From: an uncultured Actinomycetes bacterium
Lineage (GTDB): Bacteria; Actinomycetota; Coriobacteriia; Coriobacteriales; Atopobiaceae
NCBI GenBank assembly: GCA_900315165.1
Contig: OMXZ01000016.1
Coordinates: 44,921-108,920, forward strand
Direction of reading: 5' to 3'
Length of the DNA: 64,000 nt
Of the stretch, positions 17,099 through 25,020 are shown one piece after another. The stretch's first letter is position 1; every line of letters starts with the position of its first letter. A model generated the notes under the pieces. It did not search any database, was not told where the DNA came from, and worked only from the letters and a program-made list of their open reading frames with translations. The translations under genes were made by a program, and so were the position numbers.

Positions 17099-18375
17099 GC
17101 CTCCCGGTCGCGTTCGGCATCCGCTGCGCCTCGCGCCTCCATATCATCCGCGCCGTCATACGCAGAGCCGTCGTGCGCAAGGCCACCAAGCCGCTCGAGG
17201 TGGTGCTCCTCCACGAACTGCTCGCGCTCTTTCTCGAACGCGGGGTCCTCGGGTGTGACGAGCTCGTCCTGGCCGGTCTTCTTGTTGTAGTGATGGAGCA
17301 GGACCGGTTCGAAAAGGTGGAGCTTAAAGGCGATGGCAGCCGACCCCACCACCAGGAAGACGAAGATGATGACGCGAGGCAGGACGTTGACCTGGGTCAT
17401 CGCCAGCGTGCCCACACACAGGGCGCCGGTCCACGCGTACATCATAAGGACGGCCTGGCGCTGGTCGAAGCCGTCGTCGAGCAGGCGGTGATGGATGTGA
17501 CCGCGGTCGGCGTGCCCGATACTGATGCCCGCGCGGCGACGGCGGATGATGGCCGAGAAGGTGTCGACGATAGGCATGCCCGCGATCACAAGCGGGACGA
17601 TGATCGTCGTGAAGCCCGCGATGCGCGTGACGGAAAGCAGCGACACCGTGCCGAGCGCAAAGCCGATCAGAAGCGAGCCCGAGTCACCGAGAAAGATCGT
17701 GGCGGGGTGGAAGTTGTAGCGCAAAAACCCGAGCGCCGCGCCCACCAGTGCGATCGCCAGGGTGGCGGCGTCCGGACGATACTGGAGCAGCGCAAGCACA
17801 AACATCGTGAAGCCCGCGATCGCCGCGATGCCCGACGCGAGGCCGTCAAGGCCGTCGATCAGGTTGAAGATGTTGACGTAGGCGACGAGGTAGACGACCG
17901 TGATCGGATAGGCCGCCCAACCCAGGTCGATCAGGGTGTAGGCGAAGGGGTTCACAATCTCGCCGATCACGAGGCCACCGGCGACCGCGACCGACGCCGC
18001 GAGCACCTGTCCGACGAGCTTCTGGAGCGGGCGGAGATGGTACTTGTCGTCAACCAGGCCGGTGGCGAAGATGAGTGCGAAACCGGCAATCAGATAGCGG
18101 TAGTCGATTCCCTCGAGATGCGACGACGGCTGCAGGACCGTGGACCAGCCCAAGTACACCGTGCCCAGAAACTGCACGAGGAAGGCGACGACGATGCCGG
18201 CAAAGACCGCGATGCCGCCCATGCGAGGGATGGGCTTCTTATTGATGCGGCGAGCCGAGGGATAGTCGACCGCATCGAGCTTCCAGGCGATCTTGCCCGC
18301 GAGCGGGGTCACGACGACGGCAGTGACGAGCGCGGACGCGAAGACTGCCACGTAGGGCACCCATGCAGCTACCAC
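17095..18375 (-). CDS. Undecaprenyl-phosphate GlcNAc-1-phosphate transferase (WecA/TagO/MraY family)
   Basis: 426 residues, polytopic. It transfers a sugar-1-phosphate from a UDP-sugar to undecaprenyl phosphate and so starts cell-wall glycopolymer synthesis. Family motifs in order: DYPSARRINKKPIPRMGGIA, TGLVDDKYHLRPLQKLVGQ (Mg-binding Asp pair), NIFNLIDGLDGLASG, FLGDSGSLLIGFALG, and the HADRGHIHHRLLDDG loop of the WecA/TagO branch. About ten helices. I chose the GTG at 18375 because GGGAGG lies seven bases upstream; an in-frame ATG 63 bases earlier has a poor site. The last 70 residues are a charged cytoplasmic tail. Confidence 0.9.
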   Translation of the reverse strand: MVAAWVPYVAVFASALVTAVVVTPLAGKIAWKLDAVDYPSARRINKKPIPRMGGIAVFAGIVVAFLVQFLGTVYLGWSTVLQPSSHLEGIDYRYLIAGFALIFATGLVDDKYHLRPLQKLVGQVLAASVAVAGGLVIGEIVNPFAYTLIDLGWAAYPITVVYLVAYVNIFNLIDGLDGLASGIAAIAGFTMFVLALLQYRPDAATLAIALVGAALGFLRYNFHPATIFLGDSGSLLIGFALGTVSLLSVTRIAGFTTIIVPLVIAGMPIVDTFSAIIRRRRAGISIGHADRGHIHHRLLDDGFDQRQAVLMMYAWTGALCVGTLAMTQVNVLPRVIIFVFLVVGSAAIAFKLHLFEPVLLHHYNKKTGQDELVTPEDPAFEKEREQFVEEHHLERLGGLAHDGSAYDGADDMEARGAADAERDREA

Positions 18376-18487
18376 GTCCGACCTCCCCGTCCCTCTCGTA
18401 CGGACCGACCCCTTCTCCAGTGCGCGGCGCCGCCCCATTCCCGTTATTGTACAAAAAGACGGGCTCAGTCCATAAAACCGCACGTCA

Positions 18488-18521
18488 CACATAAAAAAAG
18501 GACCCGCAGGCCCACTTTCTT
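18488..18521 (-). terminator. Intrinsic terminator
   Basis: On the minus strand GGGCC-TGCG-GGTCC makes a short stem followed by seven T residues. It lies just after the stop of the small reading frame at 18546 and upstream of the WecA-like gene, so it ends transcription coming from the right. Confidence 0.6.
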
Positions 18522-18545
18522 AATGTATCGCAGCGGGCGGCCAAG

Positions 18546-18710
18546 TCAAGACTTTATTTGCCGTGCGGCATCCGTATAGTGGGAGGTGACGTTCCCCTGC
18601 GGCACAAACTGGGTGAACCGACAAGCGTTTTTGAGGGAGTCCGTATAGCGTTTCCAGTACAGGAATCCTCCGTTGTTGAGGAAGCTGGAAAAGGCGCCGA
18701 GGACACCCAC
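18546..18710 (-). pseudogene. Probable 3' remnant of an unknown gene
   Basis: A 54-codon frame (GTG at 18710 to TGA at 18546) with host-like GC at third codon positions and a natural-looking composition: AFSSFLNNGGFLYWKRYTD then LKNACRFTQFVPQGN. It has no good ribosome site, a stop codon lies in frame shortly before it, and it is followed by a proper terminator. I think it is the tail of a decayed gene; I do not recognise the family. It could instead be a small intact protein. Confidence 0.35.
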
Positions 18711-18767
18711 CTGTATGAGGTGGGTTCATATCGTGGCCGCGGGGGGCGTCTTTTACCGGCATCCAGA

Positions 18768-18880
18768 AACGATTTTGCCGCAAATGGGGCCGTATGTCGC
18801 AAAAAGTCTTCTGAAAACCGGCGGCGCCGTGATTCGGCAGTACTTTTGCTGCAAATCAGACGGTTTGCAGCAAAATCACT
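18768..18880 (-). repeat. Palindromic intergenic repeats of the TTTTGCTGCA type (two units)
   Basis: Two inverted-repeat units lie side by side. Unit A has arms TTTTGCCGCA (18773-18782) and TGTCGCAAAA (18795-18804). Unit B has arms TTTTGCTGCA (18844-18853) and TGCAGCAAAA (18866-18875). Unit B reaches into the stop codon of the PTS IIB gene. The same arms occur at 33.37 kb and 35.18 kb, so this is a dispersed family in this genome. Confidence 0.7.
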
Positions 18881-19310
18881 CTTGTCCGCCAGCACCCAGC
18901 GTGGTAAGACGGGCGGCCTCACGGCGATGCGAGCGCGTGCGCTTGATGGAGAGCGCGGGCGGGTCGTCCGGGAAGGCCACGAGGTTGGTGTGGGTCTCGC
19001 CCCAGATCGCGCAGACGTCCTCGGCATCCTCGAGCAGGTCTTCGGCAGGCATCATGCCGTAGAGGCGCGGCGGGATGATATAGAGCGGGATGCGGAACCG
19101 GTCCGCGACCTCGACCGCCTTGTACTGCAGGTGCGGGCAGAGCATCGCGACGTCGAACTCGTCCTGGGCGCCCTCCAGGTCGATAAAGGGTACGTAGCGG
19201 AAATTGCCGCGATCCGTAAGCCCTTTGCGCTCGGCCTCCTTCTGCATGCGCTTGGCCAGCGCGCTCGACGAGAAGCCGCCACCGCAGCAGACCGCAATCC
19301 GAAGTGCCAT
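18876..19310 (-). CDS. PTS IIB component, lactose/cellobiose type (orphan)
   Basis: 144 residues; ATG at 19310 after AAGGGGAGAG. It starts MALRIAVCCGGGFSSSALAKRM, the P-loop-like start of cellobiose-family IIB proteins. Cys-9 or Cys-10 would be the phosphorylated residue; the usual motif is CSAGMSTS, so the loop is diverged. FDVAMLCPHLQYKAVEVADRF and the PPRLYGMM stretch fit the Rossmann-like IIB fold. No IIA, IIC, HPr or sugar-cleaving gene lies nearby, so it may have a regulatory role or serve a transporter elsewhere. The last 25 residues are basic and not typical. The 3' end is fused to a palindromic repeat unit. Confidence 0.75.
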   Translation of the reverse strand: MALRIAVCCGGGFSSSALAKRMQKEAERKGLTDRGNFRYVPFIDLEGAQDEFDVAMLCPHLQYKAVEVADRFRIPLYIIPPRLYGMMPAEDLLEDAEDVCAIWGETHTNLVAFPDDPPALSIKRTRSHRREAARLTTLGAGGQE

Positions 19311-19507
19311 CTCTCCCCTTCCGCAGGCTGTGGACAACCGCCCATACGCGGCGTCGGCAAAGATTTCGATGCCGACAAGAAACGACTATAGGACAAAAGG
19401 GCTCGGCGGTAGTTGGGTACACTGGCGAAACGTAGAGGGCGGCACGGCGCATGGCGGCAGTGGGCGCACGGCGAGTGGAGCGACGGACGGCGGAAGACAG
19501 GCAGGGG

Positions 19508-20632
19508 ATGGCAGACAGATACGACAAAGGGATGTATCTCGTGCGGCTGCAAGTCAGCGACCCGCGCAGCGTGCGCGGGCATGCCGTGGCCTATGCCGCC
19601 AACGACCCCGAGCCTGTAAAACAGACCGACCAGTACTACCGCGAGGAAGGTGCCGCCCTACTGTTGCGGACCGTAGGCGACTCCCGCGTGGAACTTGTCA
19701 CCATGAGGCCGACAAGCACGCCGAACGTGTTCGAGCGGGAGGTCAAGCGCCTGCGCACCGGCTTCCAGACCGACTCATATATGACGATCCAGCATGGCCG
19801 CGGGCCCGAGGTCGTGTTGGAGCGGCGCACATACCGCATCGAGGAGGCCCTCGTCCATCTCGACAACGTGCGCGGGCTCGGGGACTTCGTGGAGATAGAG
19901 GCGGCGGTTGGCTCCGATGACGACGTCCGCCGTGCGCGCCATCTGGTGGGCGAGATCATAACCAACCTCGGCCTTGAGGACGAGCGCGAGGTCAAGGAGA
20001 CCTACGGGGAACTCGCAGACCATGCCGTTGTCGCCCGCGACAGCATGGACGGCGTGGATGAGAAAAGCTACGGCGACCTCCGCATGCGCCGTTGGGGCGT
20101 CGAGCCTGTCCACACCGAAAAGATCGCCGACTCGCGTGACGAGGGGTTGCGCATGGCCCTGAGCCCGGGGGTTATTGCACTCCTGGTCGCGCTGGTCATC
20201 GCGGCGTTTGCGGTACAACCACTCATCGACAAGAGTAAGGTACAGGACGACGCACATACCGCCGATCCGGTCAGAATCGCCGATGACGAGGTGCTTGCGA
20301 CGCACACTGTGGAGCCCTTCACGCAGCCCGACGGCAGCGAGGCTTGGCTTGTCGTGAGCTACGACGTCGATGGCGAGGAGACCCTGCATGTGTGGGAGGC
20401 GACAGGCGACGGCGTCGAGCTCGCTGACTATTACCCCTCGAACACGCAGGTCGTGTATGACGCAGAGACTAATGCAGGCGAGGAGGGCAAAGCGGCGCGC
20501 GTGGAGGACATCGGCGACCGCTATTCCGCCGACGACGGCGAGACGCAACGGGTCGAGCGGCATGTGATCCATCTGCCCACTGGTGCCGCGAGCGTCTATG
20601 TGACGCAGGACGACCTTGATGCCGAAGACTGA
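19508..20632 (+). CDS. CYTH-domain protein with transmembrane anchor and extracellular domain
   Basis: About 374 residues from ATG 19508; an earlier in-frame ATG at 19451 would add an Arg-rich stretch that does not look coding. Residues 8-185 resemble the CYTH (CyaB/triphosphatase) beta-barrel: YYREEGAALLLRTVGD, then FEREVKRLRTGF, then ERRTYRIEEALVHLDNVRGLGDFVEIEA, which carries the conserved LD-V-GLG-FVEIE end. The N-terminal ExExK metal motif is not visible; VRLQVSDP stands in its place. One helix follows (VIALLVALVIAAFAVQPLI), then about 130 residues outside the membrane that are acidic, with YDVDGEETLHVWEA. This arrangement is unusual; function unknown. It converges with the pentapeptide-repeat gene. 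Confidence 0.65.
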   Translation: MADRYDKGMYLVRLQVSDPRSVRGHAVAYAANDPEPVKQTDQYYREEGAALLLRTVGDSRVELVTMRPTSTPNVFEREVKRLRTGFQTDSYMTIQHGRGPEVVLERRTYRIEEALVHLDNVRGLGDFVEIEAAVGSDDDVRRARHLVGEIITNLGLEDEREVKETYGELADHAVVARDSMDGVDEKSYGDLRMRRWGVEPVHTEKIADSRDEGLRMALSPGVIALLVALVIAAFAVQPLIDKSKVQDDAHTADPVRIADDEVLATHTVEPFTQPDGSEAWLVVSYDVDGEETLHVWEATGDGVELADYYPSNTQVVYDAETNAGEEGKAARVEDIGDRYSADDGETQRVERHVIHLPTGAASVYVTQDDLDAED

Positions 20633-20659
20633 TCCTGGGAGCCGTCCGCCTTCCGTCAC

Positions 20660-21274
20660 CTAGTCATCGAGCCCAAGGACGCGCACGCCCAAAAGACCGA
20701 CCAGGTCGATTGCCTGCTCGGGCGCAATCTTTGCCCCACGCAGCTCGGTCTTTGCGTCGGAAAGCCGGATGCCCGCGATCTCGCAGCCCGAGAGGTCGGC
20801 GCCCTCCAGCCTGGTCTGGAAAAGCTCGGCACGCGTGAGGTCGCACCGGTCAAACACGATTCCGCCCTTGAACCGCAGCTGCGAGAGCGACGCCTCGGCT
20901 AGGTTGCAGCCCTTGAGGCGCCCGCGCTCGATTTTGCTGCCGGCTAGGTTAGCAAAGGAGAGATTGGTGTCGGTCGCGTGCGTCGCCGAAAAGAAACTCT
21001 GAAACATATCGACGCCGACCAGCCGGCAGCCGATGAGTTCGCAACGCTTCCAATAGCTGTTGCGCAGACACGCGTTGGAGAGGTCGCAGTCGCGCATCAC
21101 CACGTCCGTGAAGCTCGCGCGGTCGAGGCAGGCACCCACAAGGATGCAGCCCGTCAAGGTAACCAGCGAAAATTCGGCAGCATTGAAAACTTGTCCCGTC
21201 AGGTCCTCGTCCTCAAAGTCAGCCTCGGCAACCAACCCATCGCCTTGGCGCAGCGCTTCCGCCAGCCCGCCCAT
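20660..21274 (-). CDS. Pentapeptide-repeat protein
   Basis: 204 residues. From about residue 18 to 185 the chain follows the A(D/N)LXX five-residue rhythm: ADFEDEDLTGQVF, CILVGACLDRASFTDVVM, NLSFANLAGSKIERGRLKGC, CDLTRAELFQTRLEGADLSGC. It should fold as a right-handed quadrilateral beta-helix. Many members are of unknown role; Qnr and MfpA mimic DNA and guard gyrase, but nothing here points to that. Many cysteines replace the usual Ala. No partner genes. Confidence 0.85.
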   Translation of the reverse strand: MGGLAEALRQGDGLVAEADFEDEDLTGQVFNAAEFSLVTLTGCILVGACLDRASFTDVVMRDCDLSNACLRNSYWKRCELIGCRLVGVDMFQSFFSATHATDTNLSFANLAGSKIERGRLKGCNLAEASLSQLRFKGGIVFDRCDLTRAELFQTRLEGADLSGCEIAGIRLSDAKTELRGAKIAPEQAIDLVGLLGVRVLGLDD

Positions 21275-21325
21275 ATGACTCCTTCACATCGATAGCCGGT
21301 CTATGCGACCCCTCTTCGAGATTTT

Positions 21326-21516
21326 GACCCTTCTGAGTCATCGCCGCGAATTCAACCTAATTTTTCGTCTCATTTTGATTATTGATATGACGTTTACCTG
21401 CATGTATACGTTATTTAATCATCGTAAATCGCTTGTATTTTCCCGTGCTCAGACAGCGAGCTTTCTACCAGCATTTTTATCATGCCATCGCCTTGGCGAA
21501 GTGACTCAGAAGGGTC
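21326..21516. mobile_element. Small AT-rich element with 15-bp terminal inverted repeats (MITE-like)
   Basis: A perfect 15-bp inverted repeat, GACCCTTCTGAGTCA at 21326-21340 and TGACTCAGAAGGGTC at 21502-21516, encloses about 160 bases that are far more AT-rich than the surroundings and carry no convincing gene. The similarity continues weakly outside (GATT) and inside (TCGCC). This looks like a non-autonomous inserted element, or a large stem-loop, in the 384-base gap before hslO. No target duplication was confirmed. Confidence 0.5.
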
Positions 21517-21658
21517 GGAATCCCGAATAGGGGTCCAGCAATGCTCAATTCATTCGATTTTTTCGCAGCCGACGGGCAGATGGTCTCCGCACAAGCGATA
21601 ATCGTTTCCACGATGGGCAATTCAAAGCGTGGCATATTCATGAAATTGAGGATTCACC

Positions 21659-22573
21659 ATGGCTGACCTGCTCGAATTCAAACAACCTCACGACTATCTC
21701 GTGCGAGCCACCGCCGCCCGAGGCGCCATCCGCGCCTTCGCCATCACCTCACGCGCGACCGTGGAGGAGGCCCGCCGTCTGCGCAACCTTTCCAAGACGA
21801 CTACGGCTGCGCTCGGCCGCACGCTGACCGTCGCCGCGATGATGGGTCCCATGATGAAGGGGGCGGACGACCGCCTCGCGCTCGTCTTCGAGGGGGATGG
21901 CCCCATCCGGACCGTGGTCGCGAGCGCAAAATCCACGGGCGATGTGCGCGGCTACGTGGGCGATCCCACCGTCGAGCTGCCCCTCAATGCGGCTGGCCAC
22001 CTCGACGTGGGAGGCTCCATCGGCCGCGGCACCCTGCGCGTGACCCAGGACCTGGGCCTGGGCACCCCCTACTCCGGCACCGTCGATATCCAGACGGGCG
22101 AGGTGGCCGATGATCTCGCCTATTACTTCACCTCGAGCGACCAGGTGCCCTCGGCGGTCGGCCTGGGCGTGCTCGTCTGGCCCGATGGCCATGTGCGCGA
22201 GGCGGGCGGCTTCATCATCCAGCTCATGCCCGACGCGCCGGACTGGGTCGCAGACGACCTCGATGAGCAGCTCCGCAGTGTGAAATCCGTGACGGACCTG
22301 CTAGTGGAGGGCATGAGCCCGGAGCAGATGCTTGACCACCTGCTGGAGGGCTTCGAGCCGGAGATCCTCTCATACCAACCCGTCCAATATGCCTGCGACT
22401 GCAATCAGGAACGCACCGACGCCCTCATGAGGCTCTTCGGCGCCGACGAGATTCGCGACATGATCGAGGAGGGCGAGCCCGTGACCGCCACCTGCGAGTT
22501 CTGCGGCCGGGACTATGTCTATCAGCCCGACAACCTCCGCTGCATCCTTGCCGATCTGGAAGCAGGCCGCTAG
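21659..22573 (+). CDS. hslO: Redox-regulated chaperone Hsp33
   Basis: 304 residues. Holdase chaperone in the cytoplasm that becomes active when its four zinc-binding cysteines are oxidised. The zinc site is complete: CDC (in YACDCNQERTD) and, 40 residues later, CEFC. The N-terminal folding domain shows DYLVRATAARGAIRAFAITS, TLTVAAMMGPMMKG and GYVGDPTVELPLN, as in other Hsp33 proteins. ATG 21659 starts MADLLEFKQPHDYLVRA; the ribosome site upstream (GAGGATTCACC) is moderate. Monocistronic. Confidence 0.96.
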   Translation: MADLLEFKQPHDYLVRATAARGAIRAFAITSRATVEEARRLRNLSKTTTAALGRTLTVAAMMGPMMKGADDRLALVFEGDGPIRTVVASAKSTGDVRGYVGDPTVELPLNAAGHLDVGGSIGRGTLRVTQDLGLGTPYSGTVDIQTGEVADDLAYYFTSSDQVPSAVGLGVLVWPDGHVREAGGFIIQLMPDAPDWVADDLDEQLRSVKSVTDLLVEGMSPEQMLDHLLEGFEPEILSYQPVQYACDCNQERTDALMRLFGADEIRDMIEEGEPVTATCEFCGRDYVYQPDNLRCILADLEAGR

Positions 22574-22613
22574 CCCTCTCGCCTGCCGACCGCCAGCGTC
22601 CCGCATCCGTCGG

Positions 22614-23750
22614 CTAGTTTTCTGCGAAGCCCTGCCAGACGGGGGCGCCGGGATAGACGCGCGGCTCCACGGCACCCGACAGCACATCGCAGGCCGCCTG
22701 GGCCATGGCCTGCTGCTCGAACTCGCCGGGGTACACATAGATGGGCGCGATCCAGCCGCAGCGGTCGCGCACCCCCTGCACCACGTCGTCGAAACGCAGA
22801 AGGCCGCCCGTGAGCAGGATGGCATCGACTCGCCCCTCCAGCACGGCGGCCATGGAGGCGATCCACTTGCAGGTCTGATAGACCATCGCCGACCAGACGC
22901 GTGCGGCAAGCGGGTCGCCCGCCTCGACCAGCGCGTGCACCTGGTCGGAGTTACTCGTACCGAACCAGGACGAGAGCCCACCCGCCTGGGAGCAGAGGGC
23001 CTGGATCTCCTCGGGCTTCTTGCCATAGAGGTAATGAAGGACGTCGGTCACAGCCATCGACCCCATGCGCGTGGGTGTGAAGGGGCCCTCGCCGCCGCCC
23101 GCGTCGTTGCCGTCGACCATGTGCCCATGACGGTGCGCCGTGATGGAGATGCCACCGTCGATATGGCACACGATGAAGTTGTGGTCCTGATAGGAGATGC
23201 CCTGCTCCTCGCAGTGGTGCCGGGCAACGGCCTTGAGGTTGAGCGCGTGGCTGACCGCTTTGCGATACACGCCGCGCACGCCCGTGATGCGCGCCTCGTC
23301 GCAGAGCTCGTCGACGATGGGCGGGTTCACCATCAGGGCGATGCCGCTATAGCGCTCGTGCACGCGTTGCGCCATCTGCACGCCCAGCATGGAGGCGTGG
23401 TAGAGGCCGCCCTTGCAGGCACGCGTGTCGGCGACGAGCCGATCGTCGATCGCGTAGATGCCGCTTTCCACGGGATAGCACCCGCCGCCGCGCCCGACGA
23501 CGGCATTGACCCCGGTCAGGTCGATCCCGTTGGTCGCGAGGAAGTCGTCGAGCACCTCCATGCGGTAGTCGAGCTGGTCGTTGATGGTGCCGAGCGCGCG
23601 CAGCGTGGGCGAGTCGTGGAAAACGTCCGTATCGAAGACGCACGCGCCTTTCTCGAAGAGCGAGACCTTCGTCGAGGTCGATCCCGGATTGATCACGAAA
23701 ATGCGCCAGGGTCCCGTGACCCTCTGTCCGACGTTCGTGCGTTCCTGCAT
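22614..23750 (-). CDS. buk: Butyrate kinase
   Basis: 378 residues; ATG 23750 after GGAGGGGG. It phosphorylates butyrate or, in the fermentative direction, forms ATP and butyrate from butyryl phosphate. ASKHA-fold motifs: FVINPGSTSTKVSLFE (phosphate 1), GRGGGCYPVESGIYAI, ALMVNPPIVDELCDEAR, HIDGGISITAHRHGHMVD (phosphate 2) and LTGGLLRFDDVVQGVR (adenosine). No phosphotransbutyrylase gene is next to it. A decayed 3-hydroxyacyl-CoA dehydrogenase is present near 62.5 kb. Branched-chain acyl substrates are also possible. Confidence 0.93.
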   Translation of the reverse strand: MQERTNVGQRVTGPWRIFVINPGSTSTKVSLFEKGACVFDTDVFHDSPTLRALGTINDQLDYRMEVLDDFLATNGIDLTGVNAVVGRGGGCYPVESGIYAIDDRLVADTRACKGGLYHASMLGVQMAQRVHERYSGIALMVNPPIVDELCDEARITGVRGVYRKAVSHALNLKAVARHHCEEQGISYQDHNFIVCHIDGGISITAHRHGHMVDGNDAGGGEGPFTPTRMGSMAVTDVLHYLYGKKPEEIQALCSQAGGLSSWFGTSNSDQVHALVEAGDPLAARVWSAMVYQTCKWIASMAAVLEGRVDAILLTGGLLRFDDVVQGVRDRCGWIAPIYVYPGEFEQQAMAQAACDVLSGAVEPRVYPGAPVWQGFAEN

Positions 23751-23952
23751 CCGAACCCCCTCCCGCGGCGGCTTTCGGTAACCTCGCCATTCTAGTCCCC
23801 GCCGGCATTTCCCGCTTACCGAGAATTCGGGCACATGGCGCCTAGTCACACATCAAATCGGGCAAAAAAATGTAAGAAGCTTGCAAGGGGACAACTTGTA
23901 CAATTTAGGCGATGGAGATGACGTTTACCTCATGTAGGCGGACGGAGTAGCG

Positions 23953-24954
23953 ATGGGCGGGGTCACGAAAGAGCGCAGGAGGCTTCTCAATCTGGCACGC
24001 ATGCTGCTGGAGGAGACTGATGCGGACCGCGGGCTCACGATGTCCGAGATCGTGGAGCGCCTGGAGGCAGCCGGGATTCCCTGCGAGCGCAAGAGCATCT
24101 ACCGCGACCTCGCCGCCCTGCGCGACATGGGTATGGACATCCAGCCCTACGAGCGGGCGCCACGGCAGTACGGGCTGGCGACTCGGCCCTTCGACCTCGA
24201 GGAGCTCTCGCTCATGGTCGACGCCGTGCAGAGCGCGCGCTTCCTGACCGACCGCCGCTCGAGCCAACTCGTAAAGAAGATCCGCGGCCTCGCGAGCACG
24301 GGCCAGCGGGAGGAGCTTGACCGCAATGTGCACGTGGAAGGCCGTCTGCGCGATCAGGCCGGCTCCGTCCTTGCAAGCGTCGATAGCATCCAGGTCGCGA
24401 TGCGGCGCCATCGCAAGGTCGCCTTCACCTACTACGACTACACGACCGAGCTCAAGCGCGCAGCCCGCCGCGACGAGGACGGCAAGCTCAAGCACTATCT
24501 CGAGACCCCCTTGCGCGTGGTGTACTCCGAGGGCAACTACTACCTGCTCGCCTACAACGACAAGCATGAGGGCATCGCCGTCTACCGCGTCGACCGCATG
24601 GCGCGCCTGCGCGTGGCGGACGAGGCCGCGGCCACAAACGACCTGACTCAGGACTTCGACGGGACAGGGTTCGCCAATCGGTCCTTTTCCATGTATGGAG
24701 GGCAGACCGTCACGGCGACGCTCCTCGCCGATGCGCAGGTCATGAACGCCCTCGTCGACCGCTTCGGCGACGAGATGGCAGTCGTGCCCGTGGCCGGCGG
24801 CGCCAAGGCGCGCGTCACGGTGAGCGTGATGGACTCCCCCACCTTCTACGGCTGGGTCGCGCAATTCGGACCGCGGGTGAAAATCGAGGCGCCCGCCGGC
24901 TTGGCGGACGGCTTCCGCTCCTGGTTGACCGATACGCTCGTCGCGTACAAATAA
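23953..24954 (+). CDS. WYL-domain transcriptional regulator
   Basis: 333 residues. N-terminal winged HTH (residues 4-75: ERRRLLNLARMLLEE, GLTMSEIVERLEAAGIPCERKSIYRDLAAL), then a WYL domain (residues 150-235) with KVAFTYYDYT, LRVVYSEGNYYLLAYND and the arginine in VYRVDRM, then a WCX-like C-terminal extension (TATLLADAQVMNALVDRFGDEM). WYL proteins sense small ligands or nucleic acids and often repress. The ATG follows GGCGGACGGAGTAGCG. Targets are not clear: flanking genes are buk (divergent) and a lipoprotein (convergent). Confidence 0.88.
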   Translation: MGGVTKERRRLLNLARMLLEETDADRGLTMSEIVERLEAAGIPCERKSIYRDLAALRDMGMDIQPYERAPRQYGLATRPFDLEELSLMVDAVQSARFLTDRRSSQLVKKIRGLASTGQREELDRNVHVEGRLRDQAGSVLASVDSIQVAMRRHRKVAFTYYDYTTELKRAARRDEDGKLKHYLETPLRVVYSEGNYYLLAYNDKHEGIAVYRVDRMARLRVADEAAATNDLTQDFDGTGFANRSFSMYGGQTVTATLLADAQVMNALVDRFGDEMAVVPVAGGAKARVTVSVMDSPTFYGWVAQFGPRVKIEAPAGLADGFRSWLTDTLVAYK

Positions 24955-24957
24955 AGA

Positions 24958-24995
24958 AGGGCCGGCTCCGGATGTGTCCCGGAGCCGGCCCTTGC
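24958..24995. terminator. Bidirectional intrinsic terminator
   Basis: A 13-bp perfect stem GGGCCGGCTCCGG / CCGGAGCCGGCCC with a seven-base loop lies between two convergent genes. It is followed by TTGCATT on the plus strand and by TTCTTTATTTG on the minus strand, so it can serve both. Confidence 0.85.
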
Positions 24996-25020
24996 ATTCA
25001 GGCTCATGCAGGTAAAACGA

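Noticed and set aside
21303..21530. A 75-residue protein in front of hslO
   Set aside because: It has no ribosome site, is inside the AT-rich inverted-repeat element and lacks codon bias of real genes.
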